A stretch of DNA of 64,000 nucleotides from Spongilla lacustris (lineage: Eukaryota > Porifera > Demospongiae > Spongillida > Spongillidae): the NCBI GenBank assembly GCA_949361645.1, contig OX442429.1, positions 4,319,147 through 4,383,146 of the forward strand, in the 5' to 3' direction. The notes below the pieces were generated by a model. That model was not told the origin of the DNA and searched no databases. It saw nothing but the letters and a program-made list of their open reading frames with translations. This document shows, piece by piece, positions 34,395 through 45,930 of the stretch (its first letter is position 1; every line of letters begins with the position of its first letter). The translations under genes were made by a program, and so were the position numbers.

Positions 34395-35095
34395 AATTGG
34401 TTGTACCCCAAATTGTACAGGCCTGTACAATTTTATAGGCCTATACCACTGTACAGGCCACTACCCCTCCCTGTACAGGCCGCTACCCCTCCCTGTACCA
34501 GCCATTACCCTTGTACAGGCCTGCACCCCTGTACAAGCCTGTACCCTTGTACAGTCCTGTACACCCCCCCCCCCCCCCCCCCAGTACAAGCCTGTACCCC
34601 TGTCCAGGCCACTACCCCTCCCTGTACACGCCATTACCCTTGTACAGGCCAGCACCCCTGTACAAGCCTGTACCCTTGTACAGTCCTGTACCCTCAACCC
34701 CCCCCCCCCCCCCCCACCCACCCCAGTACAGGCCTGCATGTACCCCTGTCCTGGCTTGTACCCTGTACCCCTCCCTGCATGTACACGCCTTTACCCCTGT
34801 ACAAGCCTGTACCCACTGTACAGTCCTGTACACCCCCCCCCCCCCCCCCCCCCCCCCCGCCAGTACAGGCCTGTACCCCTGTCCAGGCTTGTATCCCTGT
34901 ACCCCTCCTTGAACATGCCTGCATCCCTGAGCAGGCCTGTACCACTGTTCATGGAGGGGTACATGCCTGCATCCCTGAGCAGGCCTGTACCACTGTTCAT
35001 GGAGGGGTACATGCCTGCATCCCTGAGCAGGCCTGTACCCCTCCGTGAACAGTGGTACAGGCCTATACCTCTCCCTGTACCCTTTCACAGGATTG
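34395..35095. repeat. TGTACAGGCC-type complex minisatellite with poly(C) tracts
   Basis: Units of GCCTGTACCCCTGTACAGG type alternate with GCCACTACCCCTCCCTGTAC and TGCATCCCTGAGCAGGCCTG. Three long C tracts (about 34565-34582, 34699-34716, 34832-34858) follow CAGTCCTGTAC each time. Proline/cysteine-rich frames here are artefacts. Confidence 0.9.
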
Positions 35096-35244
35096 TACTG
35101 CTGTACATGTATAGTTCATGTCTCTACTCAAAGCATGGCTTTATAACCGGACCTCTTCTGTAGTTTTGGGTGGCCATCCCTCCTGAATAGGCTGAAACAC
35201 CCTTGCTAACACCAGGTCCCTTAATTGTTGTTGTTCTTCCTAAT

Positions 35245-35545
35245 TCTGCCACCTCGACCAGGAGGGTTTGTAGTTGGGAATGTCCCTCCTTCCTCCTCGT
35301 CCATTTGTGCCATCTGCATGTCGGCCACCACTGGGAGACGTGAAAGTGCATCAGCATTTATGTGCTGAGTGGTACTCTTGTACCTGATATCAAGACAGGG
35401 CTAGCCTACCGCATATACCAATGCAACCGTGCTGCTGTCACTGCTGGTAATCCCTTTTCCGGGTTGAGAATGGACAACAAGGGATGGTGGTCTGTCACCA
35501 GTGTGAAATGGGGAGGAACTGTGATGTCCGGAAACATTCAGTGAT
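35245..35545 (-). pseudogene. Gypsy-like RNase H fragment, inverted relative to Gag
   Basis: The minus strand reads VTDHHPLLSILNPEKGLPAV, TAARLHWY and then, after stops, HINADALSRLP. These are hallmark words of the Ty3/Gypsy RNase H domain and its C-terminal border. The strand is opposite to the Gag remnant at 33.5-34.4 kb, so this is a rearranged or separate insertion. Confidence 0.6.
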
Positions 35546-35626
35546 TAGAGATATATAGGATCATGTGTGTGTATGTGATTATGTGTATGATTCAGTATAA
35601 TGAATGAATGGTTGTTGATGTTGTAA

Positions 35627-35655
35627 GCTATCCGAGTGCATCCTGAGGTATCGAG
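35627..35655 (+). repeat. 29-bp direct repeat, possible LTR end (right)
   Basis: Identical to 33440-33468, in the same orientation. Confidence 0.5.
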
Positions 35656-35659
35656 TGTC

Positions 35660-36720
35660 TGAGAAACAAACCAGCCTAGGACACCATTGCATGTGGTTGA
35701 ATCTTTTGAAACATGATCACATGTACATGTACAACAGTGCTTTGTTGTGACACCTGCAGTTAAATTAACACAACAGTAACGCTACATTACATCCATAGTG
35801 ACATCCATGCACATGCACTGTTCCTTCTGATTGTTCCTGCAGCTAGTGAGCGTTGTATGTAAAAAATCAATTTAAGCTGACACTTGAACTCCCTGAAATA
35901 AAAATGCAGTGATTACTAGAATACACCTGAACACACATATTGCATACTGTAGAAGAGAACAGGTTAACTTACGTCCTTTTCTTCAACCCAATATAAGTGT
36001 CTTCTTAACCACTTTACACACTAGATAAACTATTCTTCCATTCTGGAAAGCATGGTATTATTCAGTTTTATTTTGTTTTTTTAAAACAAACCCAGCTAGC
36101 TTACCTTTTTCCTTTCACACACGATCCTTTCAGCCGGATAGTACTTCATTTGACATGCGCTATAAGATGAGAGCCAGGGCCAGCGGCGTGAATGGGGATA
36201 AGGGGAGGAAAGGAGAGAGGAGGAGCGAGAGTGATGGGAGGGAGGGGGAGGTAGGGAAATTGACGGGATGAGGAGGGAGGGAGGGAGATGGAAGGGGAGG
36301 TAAGGAAATTGAAGGGAGGAGGAAAAGAGAAAGTATTATTTTGTACAGGTTGTGGTGGCAGTTTGTATATGCCAAAACATTGAGTGTCTGACTGGCTAAA
36401 TACAATTGAGGGATTCATGAAAGTTTGTGTTATGATGTTCTACTTCCATTGCTGCAGTATTATTGTAGGAAGTCTTCCCTTCATATGTACAGTTAAATGG
36501 CATGTTTGTGAACCCTGGATTAATTGACAGAACAGCAAGTGACATGCCACGTGTACACCAGGGGGTAGGTGCGGTAAATCCCTGATGTTATAGGAAGTAC
36601 ATGCATGTAATGGTGTGCTTCTTGTACACGTAACATCTGTAGCAAATGCATGACTGGAAACCGTAAGTGATACTGGCAGATGTTGCCTATTCCTGCCTCC
36701 TCCTCCCCCACGTTCAGCTG

Positions 36721-36807
<87 letters not shown>

Positions 36808-37285
36808 TGTGTGTTGTGTGTGTGTGTGTGTGTGTGAGTACATGTATGTGTGTGTGTACATACATGTAAACACCTGCTGATCCTATCTTATTTTGATGTT
36901 TGTACAAAGTAACAAAGGCCCAATGTCATGAATTTTGTTGTGTGGCCAGACTGTGCTGATAAAAGGTCTAGGTCTGTACATACAGTGAATAATCTCATGC
37001 ACAATGCCATGTATCTTTGTGCAAATACAACCCCTAGGCCTGGTTTTGCTGGTTGTCCTAGGGAATAGCTGTGTCCTGGAAGTTCATAGTATGTTAACAG
37101 ATGTGCAGCACTACTACTTGTGTCCATACATGTATGTACATTTTTGGTGAGCCCCAGGGTTATTCTATTGCCTGTCTACTTGTTGCCAGCTAGGCTTGGA
37201 GTACTACAGTTGAGAGCCTTACTGTTGACAGTAATGAGAGCAAGGTACTACATGTAATGCCGTGCATACTAAGAATGAAAACCTT
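35660..37285. other. Intergenic with purine-rich and TG tracts
   Basis: No coding exon was recognised. About 36190-36335 is a G/A-rich stretch (GGGAGGGAGGGGGAGGTAGG type). 36721-36836 is a long TG microsatellite. The rest is unremarkable. Confidence 0.5.
36721..36836. repeat. (TG)n microsatellite, ~57 units
   Basis: Nearly pure TG, with a GCGC interruption near 36803 and a TTG near 36814. Confidence 0.95.
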
Positions 37286-37289
37286 TAGG

Positions 37290-37445
37290 GAAGGCCAACA
37301 GTATAGGGAGAAGGCCAACTGTATAGGGAGAAGGCCAACAGTATAGGGAGAAGGCCAACAGTATAGGGAGAAGGCCAACTGTATAGGGAGAAGGCCAACA
37401 GTATAGTGAGAAGGCCAACTGTATAGGGAGAAGGCCAACTGACCA
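37290..37445. repeat. 20-bp minisatellite, locus 1
   Basis: About eight copies of AGGCCAACAGTATAGGGAGA, alternating between CAACAG and CAACTG. The same unit recurs at 38986-39256. Confidence 0.95.
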
Positions 37446-38567
37446 ACAGTATAGTATATAACATGTACATGTACATGTAAGTTGTCAAGGGAGGTGTGTC
37501 CATACATGTATGTACGAAGTGGGCCCATAAGGTTATTCTATTTGTGATAACTAATGCAAACACTAAATGGGCATGGGCCAACCTACATGTAGCATAGCCC
37601 CAGAACCATTATCCCTTGTTAGGCCAGTAGCTACATGTAGCTTAGGGTTGGCTTGTGGTTTCCTTGTCCACACAATGGATGTGGTTGCTTTGCAAAACTT
37701 AGGTAACCACTAAAATCACTACCTATCTTTGAAGTACCACTGCATGTACATGTAGTGACCTACAGCCAAAAAAGTTGCATGAAGGGCATAAGATGACTTG
37801 GCTACATACATGTATAGAAGGGTTAAGGTGACCACACGTGGGTAACATGTTGCGTGCAACTCAAATGAATATAGCGCATGGTCGCCTTTTAAAGCACAGT
37901 CTCATATGCAAATGTAGTAATATTAAATTTACCTGAACTTTTGTGTAGGTAGTCAGGGTTAGGGGTTATACCTGTATCTGGTAGCCACCAGATAAGACCA
38001 TTTTTGAAATTAGTCCTGGGTACATATACTAGGTACAGGATTGATGGTGTCTATAAAGATAGACAATAGTACATGTAACAAAGAGTACATGTACAAGTTA
38101 ATGTACCTCTCCAGGCCCTTAAACAGAAAGTACTTTAACATGCATGTTCAAAGACCTCTGATGGAGCCGTCACACAAGTGGTGAATTGTATGTGTACAAA
38201 GGACACCTCCCCCCTTCTGGGGGGTTTGGAGAGGTGATCCAATGACACCACCAACACCCCTCCAGGGGAGTGAGGAAGTGTCCTCAGCACCAATGCATGC
38301 AAACAAAAATTAGCATGTCCAAAAATACCATGCCTACTCTAGTGCATGTAGCCACTAACACAATAGCCCCCAAACAGCCATTAACACACCTGTTATCTGT
38401 CGTCACTGTGTTCAAAGGACTGGGGAAGTAGCCAGACCAGTAAATACTTTGGTTTGTAGTACTGTAGTTTGTAGGTCTTCATTGATCCTCTGCTCCTCCA
38501 GTAGTATGGTAGCTCTCTCCTGGTAGATTGTTGTGTCTTGTTGTGGTTGTACAGCAATCTGTGTGTA

Positions 38568-38599
<32 letters not shown>

Positions 38600-38985
38600 T
38601 GTGTGTGTGTGTACATGTACATGCATGTGTGTGTTTGTGTCCAAATTATTATTATTTATATCTGATGTATATGGATGTACATGTAAGTATCACTGTGTAC
38701 AGGTATATGTGTGGACATCATTGGTGTGTGTGCCCATGTTTGAAGCACACAATACACAGCTCTACATCAGCGTGTGTAGTGTGCACATGATGGAGACACT
38801 TGTGAATATGTGCATCACCACCAGTAGAGCTACTACATTGAGTGTCCACACTGTAACTGAGCATGCGTGACTTGCTGGAAGTGTCCATGCACGTGTGTGG
38901 TGTGTGTGTCCCACAGGTCAGCTATACACATGGTAAACAAAGGGACAGAGATGCTACACAAATGGACAATGCTCAGTGGTTCATA
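37446..38985. other. Intergenic, nothing firm
   Basis: No coding exon was recognised. It contains a TG/TATG microsatellite at about 38559-38612 and many TACATGTA-type words. Confidence 0.5.
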
Positions 38986-39256
38986 TAGGGAGAAAGCCAA
39001 TAGTATAGGGAGAAGGCAGGAAATAGTATAGGGATAAGGCCAACAGTACAGGGAGAAGGCCAACAGTATAGGGAGAAGGCCAACAGTATAGGGAGAAGGC
39101 CAACAGTATAGGGAGCAGGCCAACAGTATAGCGAGAAGGCCACCAGTCTAACACTACAGGAAGAAGACCAACAGTATAAGGAGACGGGCAATTAACGGTC
39201 CGGGAGAAGGCCAACAGTACAGGGAGAATTCCATACAGTACTATTATAGGGAGAAG
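38986..39256. repeat. 20-bp minisatellite, locus 2
   Basis: About eleven partly diverged copies of AGGCCAACAGTATAGGGAGA, the same unit as the array at 37290-37445 about 1.5 kb away. The array ends about 55 bp before the left arm of the giant inverted repeat. Confidence 0.9.
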
Positions 39257-39581
39257 GCCATATCTCCTCCCCCTTCACTGCATCGAATATATGCCTGTTC
39301 TGCACATACTAAATTTATGGGATGTAATTCGTGCCAAAACTACACCACACATTGTTTACGACGCACACCATACCCAAAATTGCACAGTCTGGGGACCCGA
39401 CCGATGCAAGTCGGGTCCCCATACCGGTCTCATGTGTCGATCGTGCCAAAACTCGCGTAGACACACCGATGTCATTTCAAAATTTCTCTACTTTTTTATA
39501 ATAAGACGTTCCTCTTTATTTCTCGTATACAACGACTTGTCTTCGAGGAAAGTTTTTTATCTTTTAGTATTGCACCCTAGT

Positions 39582-41883
39582 ATGACCAACAAGCTCAAGG
39601 AAGCTGGTGGAGGTGAGGCTAACGTTTAGAATGACGGTGTAAATTGCATTTCATTCTGAAGCTGCCTGTGTATGCTAACACGCGTGCATGCTACTCAGTA
39701 GTTATCACTAGCTAATAGTTTATGGTCACTCAATTGTTCTTTGCAGATCTCCTGAGTGATGACAACCGGTCTGTCGACTCCAACTCTCACGTATGTTTTG
39801 ATCAGTCGTCTCGGTGCACTAGGTAGTGTTCGTGGGCGTTTTAATTTACCTACTTTACGGGGATAAATACGCAGAACCGTAGCCAGGGGCGGATCCAGGA
39901 ATTGGGAGCGGGGGGGGGCAAAGGTGAGGGTGTGGCAGGGGGGGGGGGGGGCAAATCAGGAGGCGTAGCCACCCCGGGGAGGGTGCGGGAGGGGGCTGTA
40001 AGCTCCCCCAGCGGGGCCTGGGGCATAGCCCCAGAAGCCAACGCTTTTTGCGTTGTAAACCCCCCAAAAGTACTTGGCTATGAATATTTAATTTCTATTT
40101 GGCGGGGGGGGGGGGGGGGGGGGGGGGGCAGAACCCAGTTGCCCCCCCCCCCCCCCCCCCCCCCCTCCCCTGGATCCGCCACTGGTAGCTTTGTGTTTTT
40201 GGTGTGTGTTGTGCCCAGACACGTGGTACTTTTACATGTGTATCTTGCTGTTCTGTGTAGTTTTCTTTTCACAACATTGGGGGTGTGGAAAGGAAATGAG
40301 GGGTGGAGTAATTAGGTGGGGACTGGAGCTTTGATCATCATCTGTGTGCCTGATACACGTCTGCCATAGTAAGCTGACATTCTTGGGGATGTCTGCGCGC
40401 GTAAATATAGGCCTACTTGCATGTGTGTATGTATGTGTGCTTTATGGTCCTCTATGTTCTTTCCAGACCTGCTGGGTGATGAGCACCGGACCATCAATTT
40501 TCAACTTCAACTCTCGTGTATGTTAATTCTACTAGCTTGCACTAATTAGATGAAGGAATCTAATTGTGTCCATGATTCTAAAGATTATGCAGGGTGTTAA
40601 CAGGACCATAGATTTCTGATTTAGGTTGTGTGTGCTGAATAATTGTCCTGCACGAAAAAGCGGTGATCAACATTTAGCCTGCACACTACCTTATAGTATT
40701 TCAGCACATAATTACTTATTTTGTGTACAACCAGTTGTTCTGTTTAATTAATTCTCCCACTCTACTTACTCTATGATGTACATGTATATTAAAGTTAAAT
40801 GCTCATTATTATAATACTGGTCCAAAAAAAAATTCTCCTGTAAGTGTACATCAAGTAATGTAGTACCTGAAAGAACTTGGGGGGGGGGGGGGGGAGGGCA
40901 TGCACAGCTACAATTATTTATGGCCTTGATAAATCAATCATGACCCAATGTGCTTTGATCTTTGTATGAAACATTTTGGGACAACCAGAATAAGTTGGAC
41001 GCTAAATTAAAATTAAACAAAACTGAGAGTGAATGCAGCATAATTAACAGATCTAGGCCAAATAGGATTTTGAAGCATACTTGGAGAGGATGGGGGAGGG
41101 GGTGTGACCAAAACCCAAGTAGATATTCTCACATAGCAACGTTACTATGTATTGCACCTTGAATAGTTTATGGGACAGTGTCCAGCAAAACCGGGCTTGT
41201 GGGGTTATAATCTTATCATTATAAAAATTGCACGTTGTACTAAACAACACATCTTCGCGACGGTACTACCTTTTCCTTTCAAATTTCGTACACTTGTTCC
41301 CACACCATTTCTCTGAGTGAAAATCGTGATCTACACTTTTTCTGTGCCGTGGAAACAACAATCGTTAACCCCGCGGGTTAGAAATCCACATTTCTCTACG
41401 TACGAGTGTTGAAAACGCGTCAAATTCAGAGTGTGCATAGAAGAGTCCTGTAGCAATTTGGCTGATACCCACAGAGCAGTATGTATGTGATTATAACAAT
41501 ATCCTACATGTACATGTTGGTCTAGAACTTTTGTCCTACACGTAGATCTAGGATATTTGAAGATTAAAAAAAGTAAAGTATTGTGAGATGTCCCTTTGAT
41601 GATGGGACGGAGTCCCAGAGGTGTGCTCTTTTTGTGGACTGGTTGTGTATCTGTGTGTGTTTGCACGAGTGTATGTGGTGTGCATCAATCCTTACACTCA
41701 ATTTACTCTCTCTCCCTCTCTTAAATCTTTCCTCCCCCCTTCCCCCCCCCCCCCTCCCCAACAGTACATGCTGGTCGCACCAGTATATTTGATGACTCCA
41801 AAGACATAACTGTTACACCAACTTCATTGGAACACTTCCTGCTGAGTCTTCAATATTCTGTACAAGAGCTCTTTGCAAACTGA
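39582..41883 (+). CDS. Putative small split gene in the left arm, unrecognised
   Basis: ATG 39582-39612 (MTNKLKEAGG, donor gtgagg), 40467-40517 (DLLGDEHRTINFQLQLS, donor gtatgtt) and 41765-41883 (HAGRTSIFDDSKDITVTPTS, then LEHFLLSLQYSVQELFAN, stop TGA) join in frame to 66 aa. An alternative exon, 39747-39790 (DLLSDDNRSVDSNSH), resembles the second one but has a length that throws exon 3 into another frame with an early stop. All borders fit GT-AG. The inverted copy keeps the same exons with an Ile-to-Thr change (KDITV to KDTTV). No family is recognised. It could be the tail of a larger gene, because the frame is also open upstream of the ATG. Confidence 0.4.
40104..40167. repeat. Poly(G) followed by poly(C) tracts
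   Basis: G runs at about 40105-40128 and C runs at about 40142-40165 are separated by CAGAACCCAGTTG, so they can form a G:C hairpin. The inverted arm has the same pair (about 49096-49145) with different lengths. Confidence 0.9.
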
Positions 41884-42088
41884 CTAGTTTTTATTATCCA
41901 ATATATGGAACTGTTTTTATTATGCATGTTCTTGTCATAAAAAACGTTGCTACGTGCATGAATCCAACCAATTCCGATTAAGTGGAGAGAAGCAGTATTA
42001 TTGCTATTTTAGTTGTGTTCCACCACCATGCAGAGTGGAGGGATATTTAAGATAGAGTAAAAGTTGATATTATTTTTCATGTGGTGAT

Positions 42089-42437
42089 GCTAAGGGACAT
42101 TCTACTTGAGTCATTCCATCGGGCCCACATACATGTTCAAGTTGAGGCTGGTTCTGGAAGACAATCATAGTTTTTTACTGGGACTGCAGCTGGACCTGGC
42201 TGTCGTTTTACTACTTTATGCAAACATTTTTATGGAGTGGGTATAACAGCTGGTGCAGTAGCTAAGGCTGCAGAGGTGAGGAAGCATACAGCCAACGACC
42301 AGAAGTGTATTGAGTTGGGATGGTCTTTTATCTCTTGCTGTGGAGTCATATGGCGCTTGGGGCAGAGATGCCCAGGAGTGCTTCACACATTGAGCAGCAA
42401 GTTCAAGACAACATTCAATCTCTTAACCTGGCTCTGA
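42089..42437 (+). pseudogene. LINE 3' fragment in the left arm
   Basis: Contains LRDIL-ESFHRAHIHVQVEAGSG-like words and the open stretch GITAGAVAKAAEVRKHTAND, then QKCIELGW. This is the same family as the fragment at 22.5-23.7 kb. It is broken by a stop in the first part. The right arm carries the inverted copy. Confidence 0.6.
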
Positions 42438-42935
42438 TCATTTCAAAATCAACTTGACATTAGTTGGTAGTTAATGTTGTGATAATTTTAATTGTAATAG
42501 TAATGATTATAAAAGGTATTTCAGTGTATTAGATTATGTGCACAACCCAATGAGCACAGTCACAATATCCTGTTCAAAAAAGATCTAGTAGACTCTAGTT
42601 CTGATGTAAGTTTACTCTTCTTCCCATGTACTATGCCCAGTTTCTTTTTCCATTGCAGAAATTAATTTTTTTGTGTGTGGTAAACTACCACCTCAGTTGC
42701 ATCTCTTTTTAAATCCTAAATTATTCTAGAAGAGAGAGTAGCTGTATAATCAATACATAAGCTACAAATTTCAAGCTAACTCTAGACTTGCATTTGAATT
42801 TTAAATGATAATAAGACATAATTGTGAAACTGTGCATGCCTCTCCTGCCAAATTAACTCACTCGAAGTAATTTAATGAATACTTTAATAGTGTGAACACA
42901 TTATCAAGTAAGATAAATACATTCCTTGCAATGTT

Positions 42936-44897
42936 TCACTACCTGTTTATCCCAATTTTGCTCTATAATATGCCCAAAACATCCTATATATATATTCATA
43001 ATTGGCTACATGTACATGTGTATATCGCTTAATGTGTTGAAGATTTAGTACTGTGTGTTATCTTCGTCTTCATGTTTGTTTGTGCTTTGCATAGTGTACA
43101 TATTCAAGATTTGTCAATTCTGCTACTTGTTTATCATGCTAGTAATATGTTTGCGTATGTAGATGTCACTATGTGAAATATCAATATTGCACCATTGTAC
43201 CAGTTCAATCCACTAATTTTTATGCCTAATACAGGATATGATTTTATAGGTGGATTTTAATCTGAGCAGGAGTAATACACAATGCCCTTGTAGTTTAAAG
43301 GTATTCCTTTCAATCTTTGCACTTTAGAAATCAACAAAACATGTTTGGGTGAGGCCAATCAGTTACTAGTGCACTAAAGCTTGTCTGAAATGTACAAGAA
43401 AGGCACAAATTAGGTCAGTCCTCTTAAAAGAAGCCCATTTTACATTATCAGTATCAATATGCACGATTTATCTATTCTGGTTGTGTATCAGGCTATTATA
43501 CATGTATAATGTGACTGTGTTGTGCACATAGAGTTGCGCATGCAAAAATGATAATAGCATAGTGCCAGTTTTATTTGTTAGGGGTTGCTATATCTGCCAA
43601 CAAATAATCCCCTGTTTAAAACAAAAACAGTGTTCATGGTAAATGCCACATCACCAAATTCAGCTACGAATAATTCTTGTGGATCTATTTAAAGTATTCA
43701 GTACTGTACTTCATCAATGTGCATGTGCACATGCAGCCACTACATGTAAGAAGATTATTAATTTTAATAGTCACAAATTCAAAACTTGCAAAATGTTTTC
43801 GTGTGATATTATATATATATTTATAATTATAATATTCTCATTAAAAGCATTGTAGACCAGTATGTTTCATTAGCACTAATTTTCATCACATCATTTAGCT
43901 ACAATACATTTCAACCTGTATGTACACAAATATGCACTGCTAAATTATTCTAGGCTCAATACATCCTCCTTGCTGCATTGATAGCGTACTTTTAATATCT
44001 ATGCCTAGTCAGGGCTAAATTGTGCCATGGCAATTGTGCTTAAATGCAGTGTGCAAGTTTGTTTACAACAATTGATAGAATTAAAATATAATTTATATTT
44101 AAATGAATGCATTAATACAACAATTCATTACTAACATAAGCCTATCAGTAAGAATACCTAAATGCATAACAATAAAATATGTTAAGCCCATGAATTACGC
44201 ATACTTTATCTTTCCCAACTTGCATATCATATTGCTTGCATGCATGTGGCATGTTTACACTTTGCACCATTTGAAAAACATTTTATGGGTACACAAAAAA
44301 AACAAACCGAAATCAGGCAATAACTAGAAACATAGTAAACATACTAAATGACTAAATCTTCAACAATCCGTATAAACAATTAGCAAAACATTAATATTTA
44401 AATGTTTCAGGCAAATTTGTTCTTTTGTTGACTATGTCACAACTGAATCATGTGCATTGTAAGGAATGGGTGGTTAATTAATCTTGTTGGATCATGTGTT
44501 CACCCTATTGTGGCATTCATTTTTAAAAGTACATTTTTCCCTACAGTGAGCTAATTTGAAGACACAGGCCATGGGAATAAAACAGACCTATCTTTTCACA
44601 ATTATACATAAAATTATAATAAATGAAGAGCCAGGTTGGTCATAGCTTGAAACATTAATTTTATAGCTTATATATAGCTTATACAGTTACTCTCGCTTCT
44701 AGAATCATTAAAACAAAGATGTAACTGAGGTGTGGTTTAGTAATAGGTAAACAAAAAGCTGTGATTTCTGCAAGGGACAAACAATAAAACTGGGAATGGT
44801 ACATGGGAAGAATGAACTGACACCCGACAAGATCTGCAGTCGGCTAGAACCATACATACATTCCTTGCAATGTTTCACTACCTGCTTATCCCAATCA
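42936..44897. other. Central spacer of the giant inverted repeat
   Basis: About 2 kb of AT-rich DNA with no coding exon recognised. At its right edge, 44640-44835 is a diverged direct copy of 45040-45235 (shared TAGCTTGAAA, GTAGCTTAT and CTGGG.AT.GTACATGGGAAGA words). 44858-44873 and 44898-44913 form a 16-bp stem of ACATTCCTTGCAATGT. Confidence 0.6.
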
Positions 44898-45368
44898 ACA
44901 TTGCAAGGAATGTACTAATCTTACTTGATCATGTGTTCACACTATTGCAGTAAATTACATTTTTCCTTAGAGTAAGTTAATTTGGCAGGAGAGGAGTTTC
45001 ACAATTATGTCTTATCATTATCTTTTAAAATTCAAATGCAAGTCCAGAGGTAGCTTGAAATTTGTAGCTTATGTATTGATTATACAGCTACTCGCTCTTC
45101 TAGAGGATCTAAACAGAGATGCAACTGAGGTGGTAGTTTACCACCCACAACAAACTTAATTTCTGCAATGGAAAAAGAAACTGGGCATAGTACATGGGAA
45201 GAAGAGTAAACTTACATCAGAACTAGAGTCTACTAGATCTTTTTTGAACAGGATATTGTGACTGTGCTCATTGGGTTGTGCACATAATCTAATACACTGA
45301 AATACCTTTTATAATCATTACTATCACAACATTAACTACCAACTAATGTCAAGTTGATTTTGAAATGA

Positions 45369-45717
45369 TCAGAGCCAGGTTAAGAGATTGAATGTTGTCT
45401 TGAACTTGCTGCTCAATGTGTGAAGCACTCCTGGGCATCTCTGCCCCAAGCGCCATATGACTCCACAGCAAGAGATAAAAGACCATCCCAACTCAATACA
45501 CTTCTGGTCGTTGGCTGTATGCTTCCTCACCTCTGCAACCTTAGCTGCTGCACCAGCTGTTATACCCACTCCATAAAAATGTTTGCATAAAGTAGTAAAA
45601 CGACAGCCAGGTCCAGCTGCAGTCCCAGTAAAAAACTATGATTGTCTTCCAGAACCAGCCTCAACTTGAACATGTATGTGGGCCCGATGGAATGACTCAA
45701 GTAGAATGTCCCTTAGC
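45369..45717 (-). pseudogene. LINE 3' fragment in the right arm
   Basis: Inverted copy of 42089-42437. The translated tail differs by only a few residues (GAVAKAAEV versus GAAAKVAEV). Confidence 0.6.
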
Positions 45718-45930
45718 ATCACCACATGAAAAATAATATCAACTTTTACTCTATCTTAAATATCCCTCCACTCTGCATGGTGGTGGAACACAACTAAAAT
45801 AGCAATAATACTGCTTCTCTCCACTTAATCGGAATTGGCTGGATTCATGCATGTAGCAACGTTTTATGACAAGAACATCGCACAATTTGCATAATAAAAA
45901 GAGTTCCATGTATTGGATAATAAAAACTAG

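Larger units (their letters stand above)
39311..42935 (+). repeat. Giant inverted repeat, left arm
   Basis: Matches the reverse complement of 44898-50392 over most of its length in three blocks: 39311-40073 with 49635-50392, 40074-41166 with 48030-49173, and about 41455-42935 with about 44898-46380. The arm-specific stretch is 41167-41454. Block identity looks very high, with single-base and poly(G/C)-length differences. The arm contains the putative small split gene and a LINE 3' fragment. Confidence 0.9.

Noticed and set aside
34348..35163. 271-codon Pro/Cys/Tyr-rich ORF
   Set aside because: A minisatellite with poly(C) tracts and no recognisable domain; frames on both strands are open for the same reason.
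39855..40067. Proline-rich ORFs in the inverted repeat arms
   Set aside because: Frames depend on C/G homopolymers that differ in length between arms; no exon signals.
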